From Croceivirga sp. (GTDB lineage: Bacteria; Bacteroidota; Bacteroidia; Flavobacteriales; Flavobacteriaceae), in NCBI GenBank assembly GCA_028284935.1, contig JANQQQ010000039.1:248001-312000 (forward strand): 64,000 nt of DNA, in the 5' to 3' direction. The notes under the pieces are model-generated. The model made no database searches. It was not told the origin of the DNA and saw only the letters and a list, made by a program, of their open reading frames with translations. The position numbers and the translations under genes are program-made. The first letter of the stretch is position 1. Every line of letters begins with the position of its first letter. Shown piece after piece: positions 8,668 to 15,843 of this stretch.

Positions 8668-9241
8668 ATCAGTTCGTAATATCCAAAAAGAAGTACTTTC
8701 CAATAATTGGTACTCCTTGACAAAGGTCACCTTCGAGTACTTACGGGAGGATGGTATCTGGGAAGCCCAGGTGCGCGAGGCATATGACCGCGGTAATGGA
8801 GCGGTCATTCTACTTTACAACAAGGAAAAGGGTACCGTGGTACTCACACGACAGTTTCGTATGCCTACCTATCTCAATGGCAATGAGGATGGTATGATGA
8901 TTGAAGCTTGTGCGGGTATTCTAGAGAAGGGCAATGCGGAGGAAACAATAAAAATGGAAGTGGAGGAAGAAACAGGGTACAAAATTGATAAGGTAACCAA
9001 AGTTTTCGAATCCTACATGTCGCCTGGCTCAGTCACTGAAATCCTCTATTTTTTTATTGGTGAATATGAGGATAACATGAAGATCAGTAAAGGTGGCGGT
9101 GCAGCCGATGAGACAGAAAATATTGAAGTGCTTGAGATGCCTTTTTCAGCGGCCTTGGACAAATTTGAAAATGGCACCATTAAGGATGCGAAGACCATTA
9201 TGTTATTGCAATGGGCTAAAATCAATGGGTTATTTCCGTAA
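8657..9241 (+). CDS. nudK: NUDIX hydrolase, NudK (GDP-mannose pyrophosphatase-like)
   Basis: A 194-residue NUDIX protein. The Nudix box occupies about residues 94-116 (ACAGILEKGNAEETIKMEVE then EETGY). As in E. coli NudK the box departs from the strict consensus, here with Met where Arg often sits before the first Glu pair. The following YMSPGSVTEILYFFIGEY and GGGAADETENIEVLE segments strongly match NudK, which hydrolyses GDP-mannose and related sugar nucleotides. ATG 8657 lies inside the end of the DUF4406 gene. A role in nucleotide-sugar turnover is likely; the real substrate could also be ADP-ribose. Confidence 0.85.
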   Translation: MLSKSVRNIQKEVLSNNWYSLTKVTFEYLREDGIWEAQVREAYDRGNGAVILLYNKEKGTVVLTRQFRMPTYLNGNEDGMMIEACAGILEKGNAEETIKMEVEEETGYKIDKVTKVFESYMSPGSVTEILYFFIGEYEDNMKISKGGGAADETENIEVLEMPFSAALDKFENGTIKDAKTIMLLQWAKINGLFP

Positions 9242-9262
9242 TTCTTTTGCGACCAATATCGT

Positions 9263-9775
9263 ATGGAAAGGATAGGTTTAGGTGGAGGTTGCCATTGGTG
9301 CACGGAGGCGGTATTTCAGTCCCTAAAGGGTGTGTCTAGGGTGGAACAAGGTTGTATTGCACCTGGGAACGACCCAAATTCATTCTCGGAAGCGGTTATA
9401 GTTCATTATGATGGAGGCCTAATCAGCTTAAAAGACTTGATTGAAATACATCTTCTTACCCACAAGAGTACAGTTACGCACTCCATGCGCAACAAATATC
9501 GCTCCGCAGTTTACACCTTCGATAGTGCATCCCATCAAGAATCAAAATCCATATTGAACATATTGCAAGGAGAATTTACCCATCCGCTGATAACGCAGGT
9601 ATGCCGTTTTGGAGCTTTTAGGCCCTCAGATTCCCGATTTCATGACTATTATTATAAGAATCCCAAAAAACCATTTTGTGCGACTTATATTTCCCCAAAG
9701 TTGAAATTGCTAATGAATAAATTTTCCGCGCTTGTGAATCATGAAGTACCTAATACGACTCATGAATCACCTTAA
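9263..9775 (+). CDS. msrA: Peptide-methionine (S)-S-oxide reductase MsrA
   Basis: A 170-residue cytoplasmic MsrA. The catalytic motif GGGCHWCTEAVFQ places Cys10 as the nucleophile and a second Cys at 13, a variant of GCFWG/GCFWC. HYDGGLISLKDLIEIHLLTH and the RNKYRSAVY segment are the family signature around the methionine sulphoxide pocket. It repairs oxidised methionine using thioredoxin. No signal peptide is seen. Its last 26 bp overlap the convergent carboxypeptidase gene, which is unusual but both frames are well supported. Confidence 0.92.
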   Translation: MERIGLGGGCHWCTEAVFQSLKGVSRVEQGCIAPGNDPNSFSEAVIVHYDGGLISLKDLIEIHLLTHKSTVTHSMRNKYRSAVYTFDSASHQESKSILNILQGEFTHPLITQVCRFGAFRPSDSRFHDYYYKNPKKPFCATYISPKLKLLMNKFSALVNHEVPNTTHESP

Positions 9776-11081
9776 GTATATCATACATATCCCGCCTAAC
9801 TTCTTTGCTCGGCCTTCTAAAATGATTGTTCATAAAACTAAAGGCCAATAGTTTTCCGGATGCCGTTCTAAGGTAACCACTAAGGTTGTAGATATTTCCC
9901 ATAGAACCTGACTTGGCGTGAATGAAGAGGTTGTTGTTTGAATGTTCCATGGTTACGGTTCCATTGAAATCCCATTGGGGTATCAAAGAAAACAATCTGA
10001 GGGAATCTGTTTCTAAATACAATGTATGGAGTACTGAGACCATGGACTCAGGCGTAAAAAGATTATATCTGGAAAGCCCGGAGCCATCCACCCATCTGGG
10101 TTTTTGTCGAAGCGTACTAAGGTGATTCCCTAAAATCAGATTCCTCGCTTTTTCAAAACTTAAAGTGTCCGACAAGGTGGAAGAACAGGTCAGCATCAAT
10201 TGTTCGGCCAAAAAGTTATCGCTTTGCCAAAGCATGTATTTTAAAACTGAATCCCTTGGAATTCCTGGAAGTGTTTTCCAATTTTGTAACGGTAGGGAAT
10301 CCACTAATTGGACGTTCTTATCAATGACATCCTTTAGCAGCGTTAAGGTCAGCTCCTTAGAGGTAATATAAGGCGCATACAACGTATCCGGTTCAATATC
10401 CGGTAAATAAAATTGGTTCTCCTTCCACTCCCTTAGGGGCATTCCATTTTTCCTAAGGATGTTTTTGGAGAAGTATTTAGGGGTGACTTTTAGGGAATCA
10501 TTGACTTTTAAAGTGACCACATTTCCGAATAAAGGTAAGGAACTGATTTCAGGGGAAAAATCGTAGGGATAATCTTCCCAGGCCCAACCAGGCCCAAATT
10601 TACCCCCAACATAATTGTCCATGAAAAGTGCAATGGAGTCATATTGCGCCAGAAAATTAATAGGTATTTCATTGTTGAAATAGGGGTGTAACCAGGATGG
10701 ATCTCCCGTGCCCATTGCAATGAGGGTGTTATTTTTATTTACGTATTTCAATGAGGGTATGCGGTCACCCAAAAGCTTTAGGGAAGTGTAAAGCGTAAAG
10801 AGTTTGGTAGTACTTGCTGGTGTAAAATACTTGGCTCCATTTAGGTTGATCAAGGTGTCCTTATTTGCCAAATCCACCACCAAAAGGCCGGTGTACTGAG
10901 CTTTAAATTTTTCGGATTGGAAATCATCCAAAACTGCTTTTTGCATTGTTTTATAGGGGAGGCTAGCGCAACCTACCCATAGGGAAAATGGTAGGACAAC
11001 ACCAAAGGCTTTTAGCCTAAGTGATTGATTAAAAAACACTTGAAAAGTACCTACAATTGAATTTAACATGAAATTATTCAA
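9750..11081 (-). CDS. D-alanyl-D-alanine carboxypeptidase, PBP4/S13-like lipoprotein
   Basis: A 443-residue serine DD-peptidase. The active-site tetrad STTK is at residues 90-93, an SDN motif follows at LWQSDNFLAEQLML, and a KSG triad lies near the end (HAKSGSMGN). The N-terminus has a hydrophobic stretch ending in WVGC (Cys38), a plausible lipobox, so it is probably a periplasm-facing lipoprotein. The enzyme trims or cross-link-hydrolyses peptidoglycan stem peptides. ATG 11069 is an alternative start that would shorten the rather long leader. The promoter is in the divergent 89 bp gap to the 65-residue gene. Confidence 0.85.
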   Translation of the reverse strand: MNNFMLNSIVGTFQVFFNQSLRLKAFGVVLPFSLWVGCASLPYKTMQKAVLDDFQSEKFKAQYTGLLVVDLANKDTLINLNGAKYFTPASTTKLFTLYTSLKLLGDRIPSLKYVNKNNTLIAMGTGDPSWLHPYFNNEIPINFLAQYDSIALFMDNYVGGKFGPGWAWEDYPYDFSPEISSLPLFGNVVTLKVNDSLKVTPKYFSKNILRKNGMPLREWKENQFYLPDIEPDTLYAPYITSKELTLTLLKDVIDKNVQLVDSLPLQNWKTLPGIPRDSVLKYMLWQSDNFLAEQLMLTCSSTLSDTLSFEKARNLILGNHLSTLRQKPRWVDGSGLSRYNLFTPESMVSVLHTLYLETDSLRLFSLIPQWDFNGTVTMEHSNNNLFIHAKSGSMGNIYNLSGYLRTASGKLLAFSFMNNHFRRPSKEVRRDMYDILKVIHESY

Positions 11082-11170
11082 TTTTTAACGGATTATATCT
11101 TCCAATTTAGACCTTTTCTAAGTAAATTAGTCAAACAACTTGTTTAACCTAAATATTCTTCTTTAACATT

Positions 11171-11368
11171 ATGGCTAGAGCGATGCTGGAATACACCAAG
11201 ACTGTACTTCAAAAGGTAAGTTTTGATGCAAAGTTATTCGCAAAAGAGGTGAAAAAAGCGGTTTCAAGGCTTCTGCCAGAGGAAATCGAAGAGCTGAGAA
11301 TCTGGTTAAAACAGTTTATCACTGATAAACCGGAACTACAACAAAGTTTAATGTATCTAAAAGTATAA
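11171..11368 (+). CDS. Small conserved-looking hypothetical protein, 65 aa
   Basis: An ATG-started 65-residue basic, largely helical protein (MARAMLEYTKTVLQKV, then KEVKKAVSRLLPEEIEELRIWLKQF). No signal peptide or membrane segment is visible. A strong terminator begins 5 bp after its stop, and a clear intergenic promoter-sized gap precedes it, so it looks like a complete monocistronic gene rather than a chance ORF. I do not recognise the family; the pattern of two amphipathic helices could suit a small nucleic-acid- or protein-binding factor, but this is a guess. Confidence 0.7.
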   Translation: MARAMLEYTKTVLQKVSFDAKLFAKEVKKAVSRLLPEEIEELRIWLKQFITDKPELQQSLMYLKV

Positions 11369-11373
11369 AAAGA

Positions 11374-11396
11374 ACCGCCAAAAAGGCGGTTTTTTT
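11374..11396 (+). terminator. Bidirectional intrinsic terminator between the 65-aa gene and oxyR
   Basis: Perfect stem ACCGCC (11374-11379) / GGCGGT (11385-11390) with a five-A loop, followed by seven T on the plus strand. The A-rich upstream flank gives a T-rich tail on the minus strand too, so it can also end oxyR transcription, whose stop codon lies at its right edge. Confidence 0.88.
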
Positions 11397-12333
11397 AATT
11401 ATTTAGGGGGCTTACAATCTCTACATCCTGGAAGGCTATGGCGCCCCTTACTATTCCTGAAATAGTATCTTTCAGGGCTTCCGTAATCTGCATTTTCAAT
11501 TCACTTTTGTGGTATATCAGACTGATTTCCCGTGCTGGGGAAGGTTTTTTGAAATGCTTTAGGTTCGCTGTTTTTTGTTTGTCCAGGTCAAGCGTATTCA
11601 AATAGGGGAGTAGTGTCATGCCCAGGCCTTCGTTGGAGAGGTTGACCAAGGTTTCAAAACTACCGCTCTGAATTTGAAAATGCTCAGATTGTATGTTTTT
11701 GGGTGACTTACAAAGATTAATTACGCCGTCCCTAAAGCAATGACCATCCTGAAGCAATAAAATATCGGATATATCAAGATCGGTCGTGGTAATTTCCTTT
11801 AGTTGTGACAACCTATGACTTGATGGCACATAACCTACAAAAGGCTCATAATACAAAGGGCGTTCAATAAGAAAATCCACTTCGAGGGGGGTTGCGGCAA
11901 TGGCCGCGTCTAAGTGGTTGTCCTCAAGATTTCTAATCAATGTGTCGGTAGGTTGTTCTTTTATGATCAAATTGACCTTGGGGAATTTTTTTACAAATGT
12001 GGGCAGGAACATAGGAAGCAAAGTTGGCATTACCGTAGGAATAATGCCCAACACAAAATCACCGCCAACATACCCTTTGTCCTGGTCCACAATGTCCTTC
12101 ATCCTCTCGGCTTCCGCTACAATATTCTTTGCTTGGGCAACTATTTTTTTGCCAATTTCGGTAATGGCAATGGGTTTTTTGCCCCTATCAAAAATCAACA
12201 CATCCAATTCATCCTCTAGCTTTTGGACTTGCATGGACAAAGTAGGCTGTGTTACAAAACTTTTCTCTGCGGCCAAGGTAAAGTTTTGATATTCCGCGAC
12301 TGCTAGAACATATTGTAGTTGTGTGATGGTCAT
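11395..12333 (-). CDS. oxyR: Hydrogen peroxide-sensing LysR regulator OxyR
   Basis: A 312-residue LysR-type regulator. The N-terminal winged HTH spans residues 1-60 (LQYVLAVAEYQNFTLAAEKS, TQPTLSMQVQKLE) and the effector domain follows. The redox pair is present with E. coli numbering: Cys199 in QDGHCFRDG and Cys208 in INLC, nine residues apart as in OxyR. Peroxide oxidises these to a disulphide and activates catalase and peroxidase genes. None of those targets is beside it, though msrA and a superoxide dismutase gene occur in the window. A candidate OxyR-like site lies just upstream of its own start. Confidence 0.93.
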   Translation of the reverse strand: MTITQLQYVLAVAEYQNFTLAAEKSFVTQPTLSMQVQKLEDELDVLIFDRGKKPIAITEIGKKIVAQAKNIVAEAERMKDIVDQDKGYVGGDFVLGIIPTVMPTLLPMFLPTFVKKFPKVNLIIKEQPTDTLIRNLEDNHLDAAIAATPLEVDFLIERPLYYEPFVGYVPSSHRLSQLKEITTTDLDISDILLLQDGHCFRDGVINLCKSPKNIQSEHFQIQSGSFETLVNLSNEGLGMTLLPYLNTLDLDKQKTANLKHFKKPSPAREISLIYHKSELKMQITEALKDTISGIVRGAIAFQDVEIVSPLNN

Positions 12334-12365
12334 GTGCTGTTATTGAAATACGAAACTACAAATCT

Positions 12366-12380
12366 ATCGATAAAACCTAT
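12366..12380 (-). promoter_or_regulatory. Candidate OxyR half-operator upstream of oxyR
   Basis: On the minus strand the sequence ATAGGTTTTATCGAT fits the enterobacterial OxyR element ATAGnTnnnAnCTAT with a single mismatch, 32 bp upstream of the oxyR start codon. A second, degenerate copy (GTAG start) may follow after six bases. Autoregulation by OxyR is established in other bacteria; its use here is inferred from this match alone. Confidence 0.35.
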
Positions 12381-12417
12381 TTGTTTTGCAATCAAAATCG
12401 GAATCATCTATAAATGA

Positions 12418-12452
12418 AAAACCCTCAACCAATAATTATTGATGGAGGGTTT
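12418..12452 (-). terminator. Terminator downstream of the DUF2141 gene
   Basis: Stem AACCCTC / GAGGGTT with an inner palindrome CAATAATTATTG in the loop. On the minus strand it is followed by a run of T (plus-strand 12417-12420 is AAAA). It lies 20 bp beyond the DUF2141 stop codon. Confidence 0.7.
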
Positions 12453-12472
12453 TAAAGCGGCCTAAATACTGT

Positions 12473-12889
12473 TTAGAACCGAATATTGAAGGCTATATCT
12501 TCATTGCTAATCTCAAATTTTGCCATATCGAAGGTCGGTGGTCCCATGGTCATTTCATTGCCACTCATTCCATAGCTTTCTTTTGGCATACCGTTGGATT
12601 CATAGTCCATTCTTTTGTTATCGTTGGCATCATGCATGGCCATGATGGCATAGGTTCCTGGTGTGACATTTTCAAAGGTCAAGGTTACCGGACCTTTTTG
12701 TGCTTTTACCGCTAAGTCAATGATTCCTCCACCTTTCATGAAAGTGTCAGAAGTGTGCAAGGATGCCAAAACAGTGCCCTCGTCATTCAATACGTTTTCA
12801 ATGGTGACCGTAACGGTTACGGTTTCTTTTTGAGCTACAACGTTAAGGCTTATCAATGCCAATCCTAAAAAAAATGCAATTGTTTTCAT
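12473..12889 (-). CDS. DUF2141 domain-containing exported protein
   Basis: A 138-residue protein with a cleavable signal peptide (MKTIAFFLGLALISLNVVAQ) and the DUF2141 pattern: VTVTIENVLNDEGTVLASLH near the start, VTLTFENVTPGTYAIMAMHDANDN in the middle, and a MGMPKE/YGMSGN-like segment before an acidic end. The predicted fold is an all-beta periplasmic or secreted domain of unknown function. Its promoter carries the same 71 bp composite element (12921-12991) as the TonB receptor and the 2TM/LytTR operons, so it is a probable target of that signalling system. It is monocistronic, with a terminator after it. Confidence 0.87.
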   Translation of the reverse strand: MKTIAFFLGLALISLNVVAQKETVTVTVTIENVLNDEGTVLASLHTSDTFMKGGGIIDLAVKAQKGPVTLTFENVTPGTYAIMAMHDANDNKRMDYESNGMPKESYGMSGNEMTMGPPTFDMAKFEISNEDIAFNIRF

Positions 12890-12920
12890 TTGTTTTTTGA
12901 TTTAAAAGTTAATGATGCCT

Positions 12921-12991
12921 CAAAAATCGCTAGCAAAATGGCCATTGGAAAGAAGAAAATACCGAACTGTGAAAATTTTGGAGTGAACCGT
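12921..12991 (-). promoter_or_regulatory. Composite LytTR-type element, copy 1 (DUF2141 promoter)
   Basis: Reading the minus strand from 12991: half-site ACGGTTCAC, 12 bases, half-site ACAGTTCGGT starting at 12970 (21 bp later), then a -7-like box GATTTTTG at 12928-12921, 42 bp after the second half-site start. The start codon of the DUF2141 gene is 31 bp further. The same arrangement with identical spacings occurs at 19890, 24965 and 28486. Confidence 0.75.
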
Positions 12992-12998
12992 TGACTTG

Positions 12999-13487
12999 TT
13001 ATAACCAGTTCATTTTTTTAGCGATCACATAATCCAGGCCAAAGCGACCGGACCCAAACCAAAGCCCCAAAATGCTTACTGATAAGAAAGTGAAGGTAGG
13101 AATATAGCTCCATGTATAATCGTATTCTCGAAACAATAAAGTCACCAACATCACTAAAAAAATCAACGAAGAAGCTATTCTTGTAAAAAAGCCTGTCATC
13201 AGACAGATACCGCCAAAGAACATGGAATACGCAGCAGCAGTGGCAAAAAAAACAGGGTATGTAGAAAAGGCTAAACCAAAGTCCCGTACATGCCCCACAA
13301 ACGCCGGTGAAATCTTAAAAGGAGCTAAATTATTGAAATCGGATTCCCAAGGAACGCCCATATTTTGGGCGCTATAGTAAAACGTTAGGAAGAATCCACC
13401 TATTATTTTCGGTAGGGTGGTGATAAGACATAGATGCCACAGTTCAAATGAATAGGGTAATGTTAGTTTTTTTAGCACTAGAAACAC
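12999..13487 (-). CDS. DoxX family membrane protein
   Basis: A 162-residue inner-membrane protein with four predicted transmembrane segments (about residues 15-37, 68-90, 92-116, 123-145). The SPAFVGHVRDFGLAF and GICLMTGFFTRIAS segments fit the DoxX/quinol-oxidase-related family. Members often associate with respiratory or thiol-stress systems, but the sequence does not specify which. It faces left, and its stop is only 8 bp from the start of the DUF2141 regulatory element, so read-through into that gene is possible. A second, unrelated DoxX lies at 24456. Confidence 0.82.
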   Translation of the reverse strand: MFLVLKKLTLPYSFELWHLCLITTLPKIIGGFFLTFYYSAQNMGVPWESDFNNLAPFKISPAFVGHVRDFGLAFSTYPVFFATAAAYSMFFGGICLMTGFFTRIASSLIFLVMLVTLLFREYDYTWSYIPTFTFLSVSILGLWFGSGRFGLDYVIAKKMNWL

Positions 13488-13657
13488 TACAATTATTGAT
13501 TTAACAGGGAAACTGCTAAAAAACTATCAACTTTAAGAGGGAATGCTGTAGGGGAAGGGTAAAGTTTTTAACAGTGAAATGTCGATAAGTTGAAATGAAA
13601 TGCTTTTTTTGACCTTTGAAGAGTGTTTTTTGGTTTGGTCAACATGCAAAATATCCA

Positions 13658-14131
13658 TTACGGAATATCCAAACACATTTGTATGTTACATCGTTCGTAC
13701 GGGGTACTTATATGTTCAATTTCTTTAAAACCCAATTTTTTATACAACCGAATAGCGGGTTCAAGGATGGTATTGCTTTCCAAAAAGATACTTGTGGCAC
13801 CAAGCTCCTTCGCTTTATCAATTACCTTGGCACCCAATTGATACCCCACTCCTAAGCCCTGAGCCCTTGGAGACACCGCCATTTTAGCCAGTTCATAATC
13901 AAATTGGTTATTGTCCATTTTCATAAGGGCACAAGTACCTACAGGAACCTTCTCCCATAGGGCTATGGCAATGTACCCACCCTTATCAAGAATATGCTTT
14001 TTTGGGTGGTCCAAGGCCTTAAAATCAGCCTCTTCCATCACAAAATACTTTTTTATCCACGCTTCATTCAATGCTCTAAAAGCATTTTGGTAGGAAGGAT
14101 TGAAATCCACAATTTTAATTTCTTGGAGCAT
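13658..14131 (-). CDS. GNAT family N-acetyltransferase
   Basis: A 157-residue acetyltransferase. The acetyl-CoA-binding motif is MAVSPRAQGLGVGYQLGAKVI (about residues 87-107), with beta strands IAIALWEKVPVGTCALMKM before it and the C-terminal SNTILEPAIRLYKKLGFKEIE motif typical of GNATs. The acceptor is unknown. It ends on CLDIP with stop at 13658; the upstream membrane-protein gene on the same strand ends 9 bp away, so the two probably form an operon. Confidence 0.86.
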   Translation of the reverse strand: MLQEIKIVDFNPSYQNAFRALNEAWIKKYFVMEEADFKALDHPKKHILDKGGYIAIALWEKVPVGTCALMKMDNNQFDYELAKMAVSPRAQGLGVGYQLGAKVIDKAKELGATSIFLESNTILEPAIRLYKKLGFKEIEHISTPYERCNIQMCLDIP

Positions 14132-14140
14132 AGGTGAAAA

Positions 14141-14521
14141 TCAAGTAGTAATTGGGTTATCCCTTTTGCTAATAATTTCTACAAGCCAGTAAATGAATTG
14201 TCCTATACCGCCAACAAAAACGAAGAGCAAAATCCACACAATTAAGAGATTGTTCCCTTTTAAATCGGGATTCTGCAACGCATGCACGATATAGAATATA
14301 AAACTGGAAAAAGAGATGACTATCATAAGAGTTATAAAGCCCACGAACCATGCAATGTTGCCCAATATCATGGTCGCCTCGGGTTCGCCGCCCATAGCCT
14401 GGGCCGCTTCGATATCGGTAACCAAATCAAATACAAAGTAAATGTAATAGCCGATGGAAAGTATTCCAATGATTATAGGGGCAAGGGCAAAAAAGGCCTG
14501 CCAAAATTTGTTCTGTATCAT
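14141..14521 (-). CDS. Small multi-pass membrane protein (PLDc_N-like end)
   Basis: A 126-residue protein with three hydrophobic spans (about residues 10-34, 50-82 and 94-116). The last span, NNLLIVWILLFVFVGGIGQFIYWLVEI, resembles the N-terminal membrane pair of phospholipase D-like and related small membrane proteins, but no catalytic domain follows. It is the first gene of a two-gene leftward unit with the GNAT gene. Function unknown. Confidence 0.65.
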   Translation of the reverse strand: MIQNKFWQAFFALAPIIIGILSIGYYIYFVFDLVTDIEAAQAMGGEPEATMILGNIAWFVGFITLMIVISFSSFIFYIVHALQNPDLKGNNLLIVWILLFVFVGGIGQFIYWLVEIISKRDNPITT

Positions 14522-14704
14522 TACGTTTGCTTTAGGGGTTGGTACATTTTAAAATATTGGTCTAATGATTTTGGATTCTGTTACACTTCCGGTTTTCGTT
14601 TGACCTAATATCAGACCCTGTAGTCGCACTTTGGCAAAACGAATTTTAATCATCAATTCTTTTTGCCTTTACGAGAAGCTAGTACCTACCCGGGAAGAAC
14701 GTAA

Positions 14705-15727
14705 TTATTTTATTTTCAGATACTCTTGCTCCGGTCTGCTGCCCAAGGTCAATTTAAAACCGGTAACGTTATCATTTTCATCACGGACCAGCTTGGCGAA
14801 CCAGATGACAAGTACAAATTCATCTTTGTTTTCCGGGTATAACGAATAGGTATCGGAACCACCTCTATCAATCCAATCATAAACCAATTTGTTGTTTTTC
14901 TTCCTGATAATAAAGGTGTCCTTCTTCTGTTGGTTTTGTAGCACATAGGTACCTTGATACTGTTCAAATTGGTCAACAGCCTTGATTAGGGTGCTATCCA
15001 CGTTTATCTTTAAATAATTGGACAAATCAATATATAGATCTTTTGCGGCACTATTGAAGAACGCATTATATTTAAAGTGGTTGTTTAGGCCCGTTGACTC
15101 ATAATAGGCCACATCATTCAGGTACAACGTATCATTCAAGAAAAAAAGGTAGGCCCTCTTTGGTAAGTTTTCGCGATTATTGCTTAAGTAATACCAAGAG
15201 GTCGTTCTTTTTATTCTTGATTCAAAGTCAAGTACCGCTTCTTCAATGGCCTCATCGCTTACATCTAATGTAGGTTTAAATGCACTATATAATCGATTGA
15301 TTTTTGCTATGAGGCTATCTTGTTCCTTATTTAAAAGGTCAGTATAGCTATCGAGTTCCCTAGCTGTATCATCTGATAGATCCAATGTGGTATTGTTCCA
15401 TATTAAATAGACCAAACCGGAATTCTCGTAGTCTTCCAATGTTACTTTTTTGCGGAGAACATCCCCTATGTCTTTTTCCTTAAATCTATAGAATGCAGTG
15501 ACGTCATCCGAATAATGGATGTTGAGCGCGAGTTCTTCCCGTACCTTTTTAAGTATCTGATCTATTTTTAGACGGCTCTTTCGTTGGTCGTTCCAATTGT
15601 TAATTTGAAGGGCTATTAAAATTCCGATGACCACTAGGATGATTTCTCCCATGGCATACAGCAAGTACTTACTGAATGTATTGTTGGCAAGAAAGGTCTG
15701 ACGGATTTTTCTAAAGAATCTAATCAT
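14705..15727 (-). CDS. DUF6090 family membrane protein
   Basis: A 340-residue protein with the recognisable Bacteroidetes signature MIRFFRKIRQ then NTFSKYLLYAMGEIILVVIG and ALQINNWND (residues 1-50): a basic head and a single transmembrane segment (about 25-43). A charged helical extracytoplasmic part follows, with no further membrane span. The family is of unknown function and often occurs as several paralogues per genome. Its first 8 bp overlap the end of the 40-residue membrane ORF, so it is probably the last gene of the leftward hydrolase-permease-oxygenase operon. Confidence 0.85.
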   Translation of the reverse strand: MIRFFRKIRQTFLANNTFSKYLLYAMGEIILVVIGILIALQINNWNDQRKSRLKIDQILKKVREELALNIHYSDDVTAFYRFKEKDIGDVLRKKVTLEDYENSGLVYLIWNNTTLDLSDDTARELDSYTDLLNKEQDSLIAKINRLYSAFKPTLDVSDEAIEEAVLDFESRIKRTTSWYYLSNNRENLPKRAYLFFLNDTLYLNDVAYYESTGLNNHFKYNAFFNSAAKDLYIDLSNYLKINVDSTLIKAVDQFEQYQGTYVLQNQQKKDTFIIRKKNNKLVYDWIDRGGSDTYSLYPENKDEFVLVIWFAKLVRDENDNVTGFKLTLGSRPEQEYLKIK

Positions 15728-15842
15728 GGGTTTGTTGATCTTTATCCTCTTTTTTTAGTTTTTCATACTTGAAATATAAGCGCACCCCCAGTCGTGCAAA
15801 AAGAATGATGGCGATAAGAGTAACGATATCAATTGTTGTCAT
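15720..15842 (-). CDS. Small single-pass membrane protein, 40 aa
   Basis: A short ORF: ATG at 15842, 40 residues, stop at 15720. It reads MTTIDIVTLIAIILFARLGV, then RLYFKYEKLKKEDKDQQTHD: one hydrophobic helix (residues 6-18) with a strongly charged tail. It starts one base after the stop of the Rieske oxygenase gene and its last 8 bp overlap the DUF6090 start, and the tight packing on both sides argues that it is translated. It could be an accessory or anchoring subunit for the permease or oxygenase; that is inference. Confidence 0.65.
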   Translation of the reverse strand: MTTIDIVTLIAIILFARLGVRLYFKYEKLKKEDKDQQTHD

Positions 15843-15843
15843 A

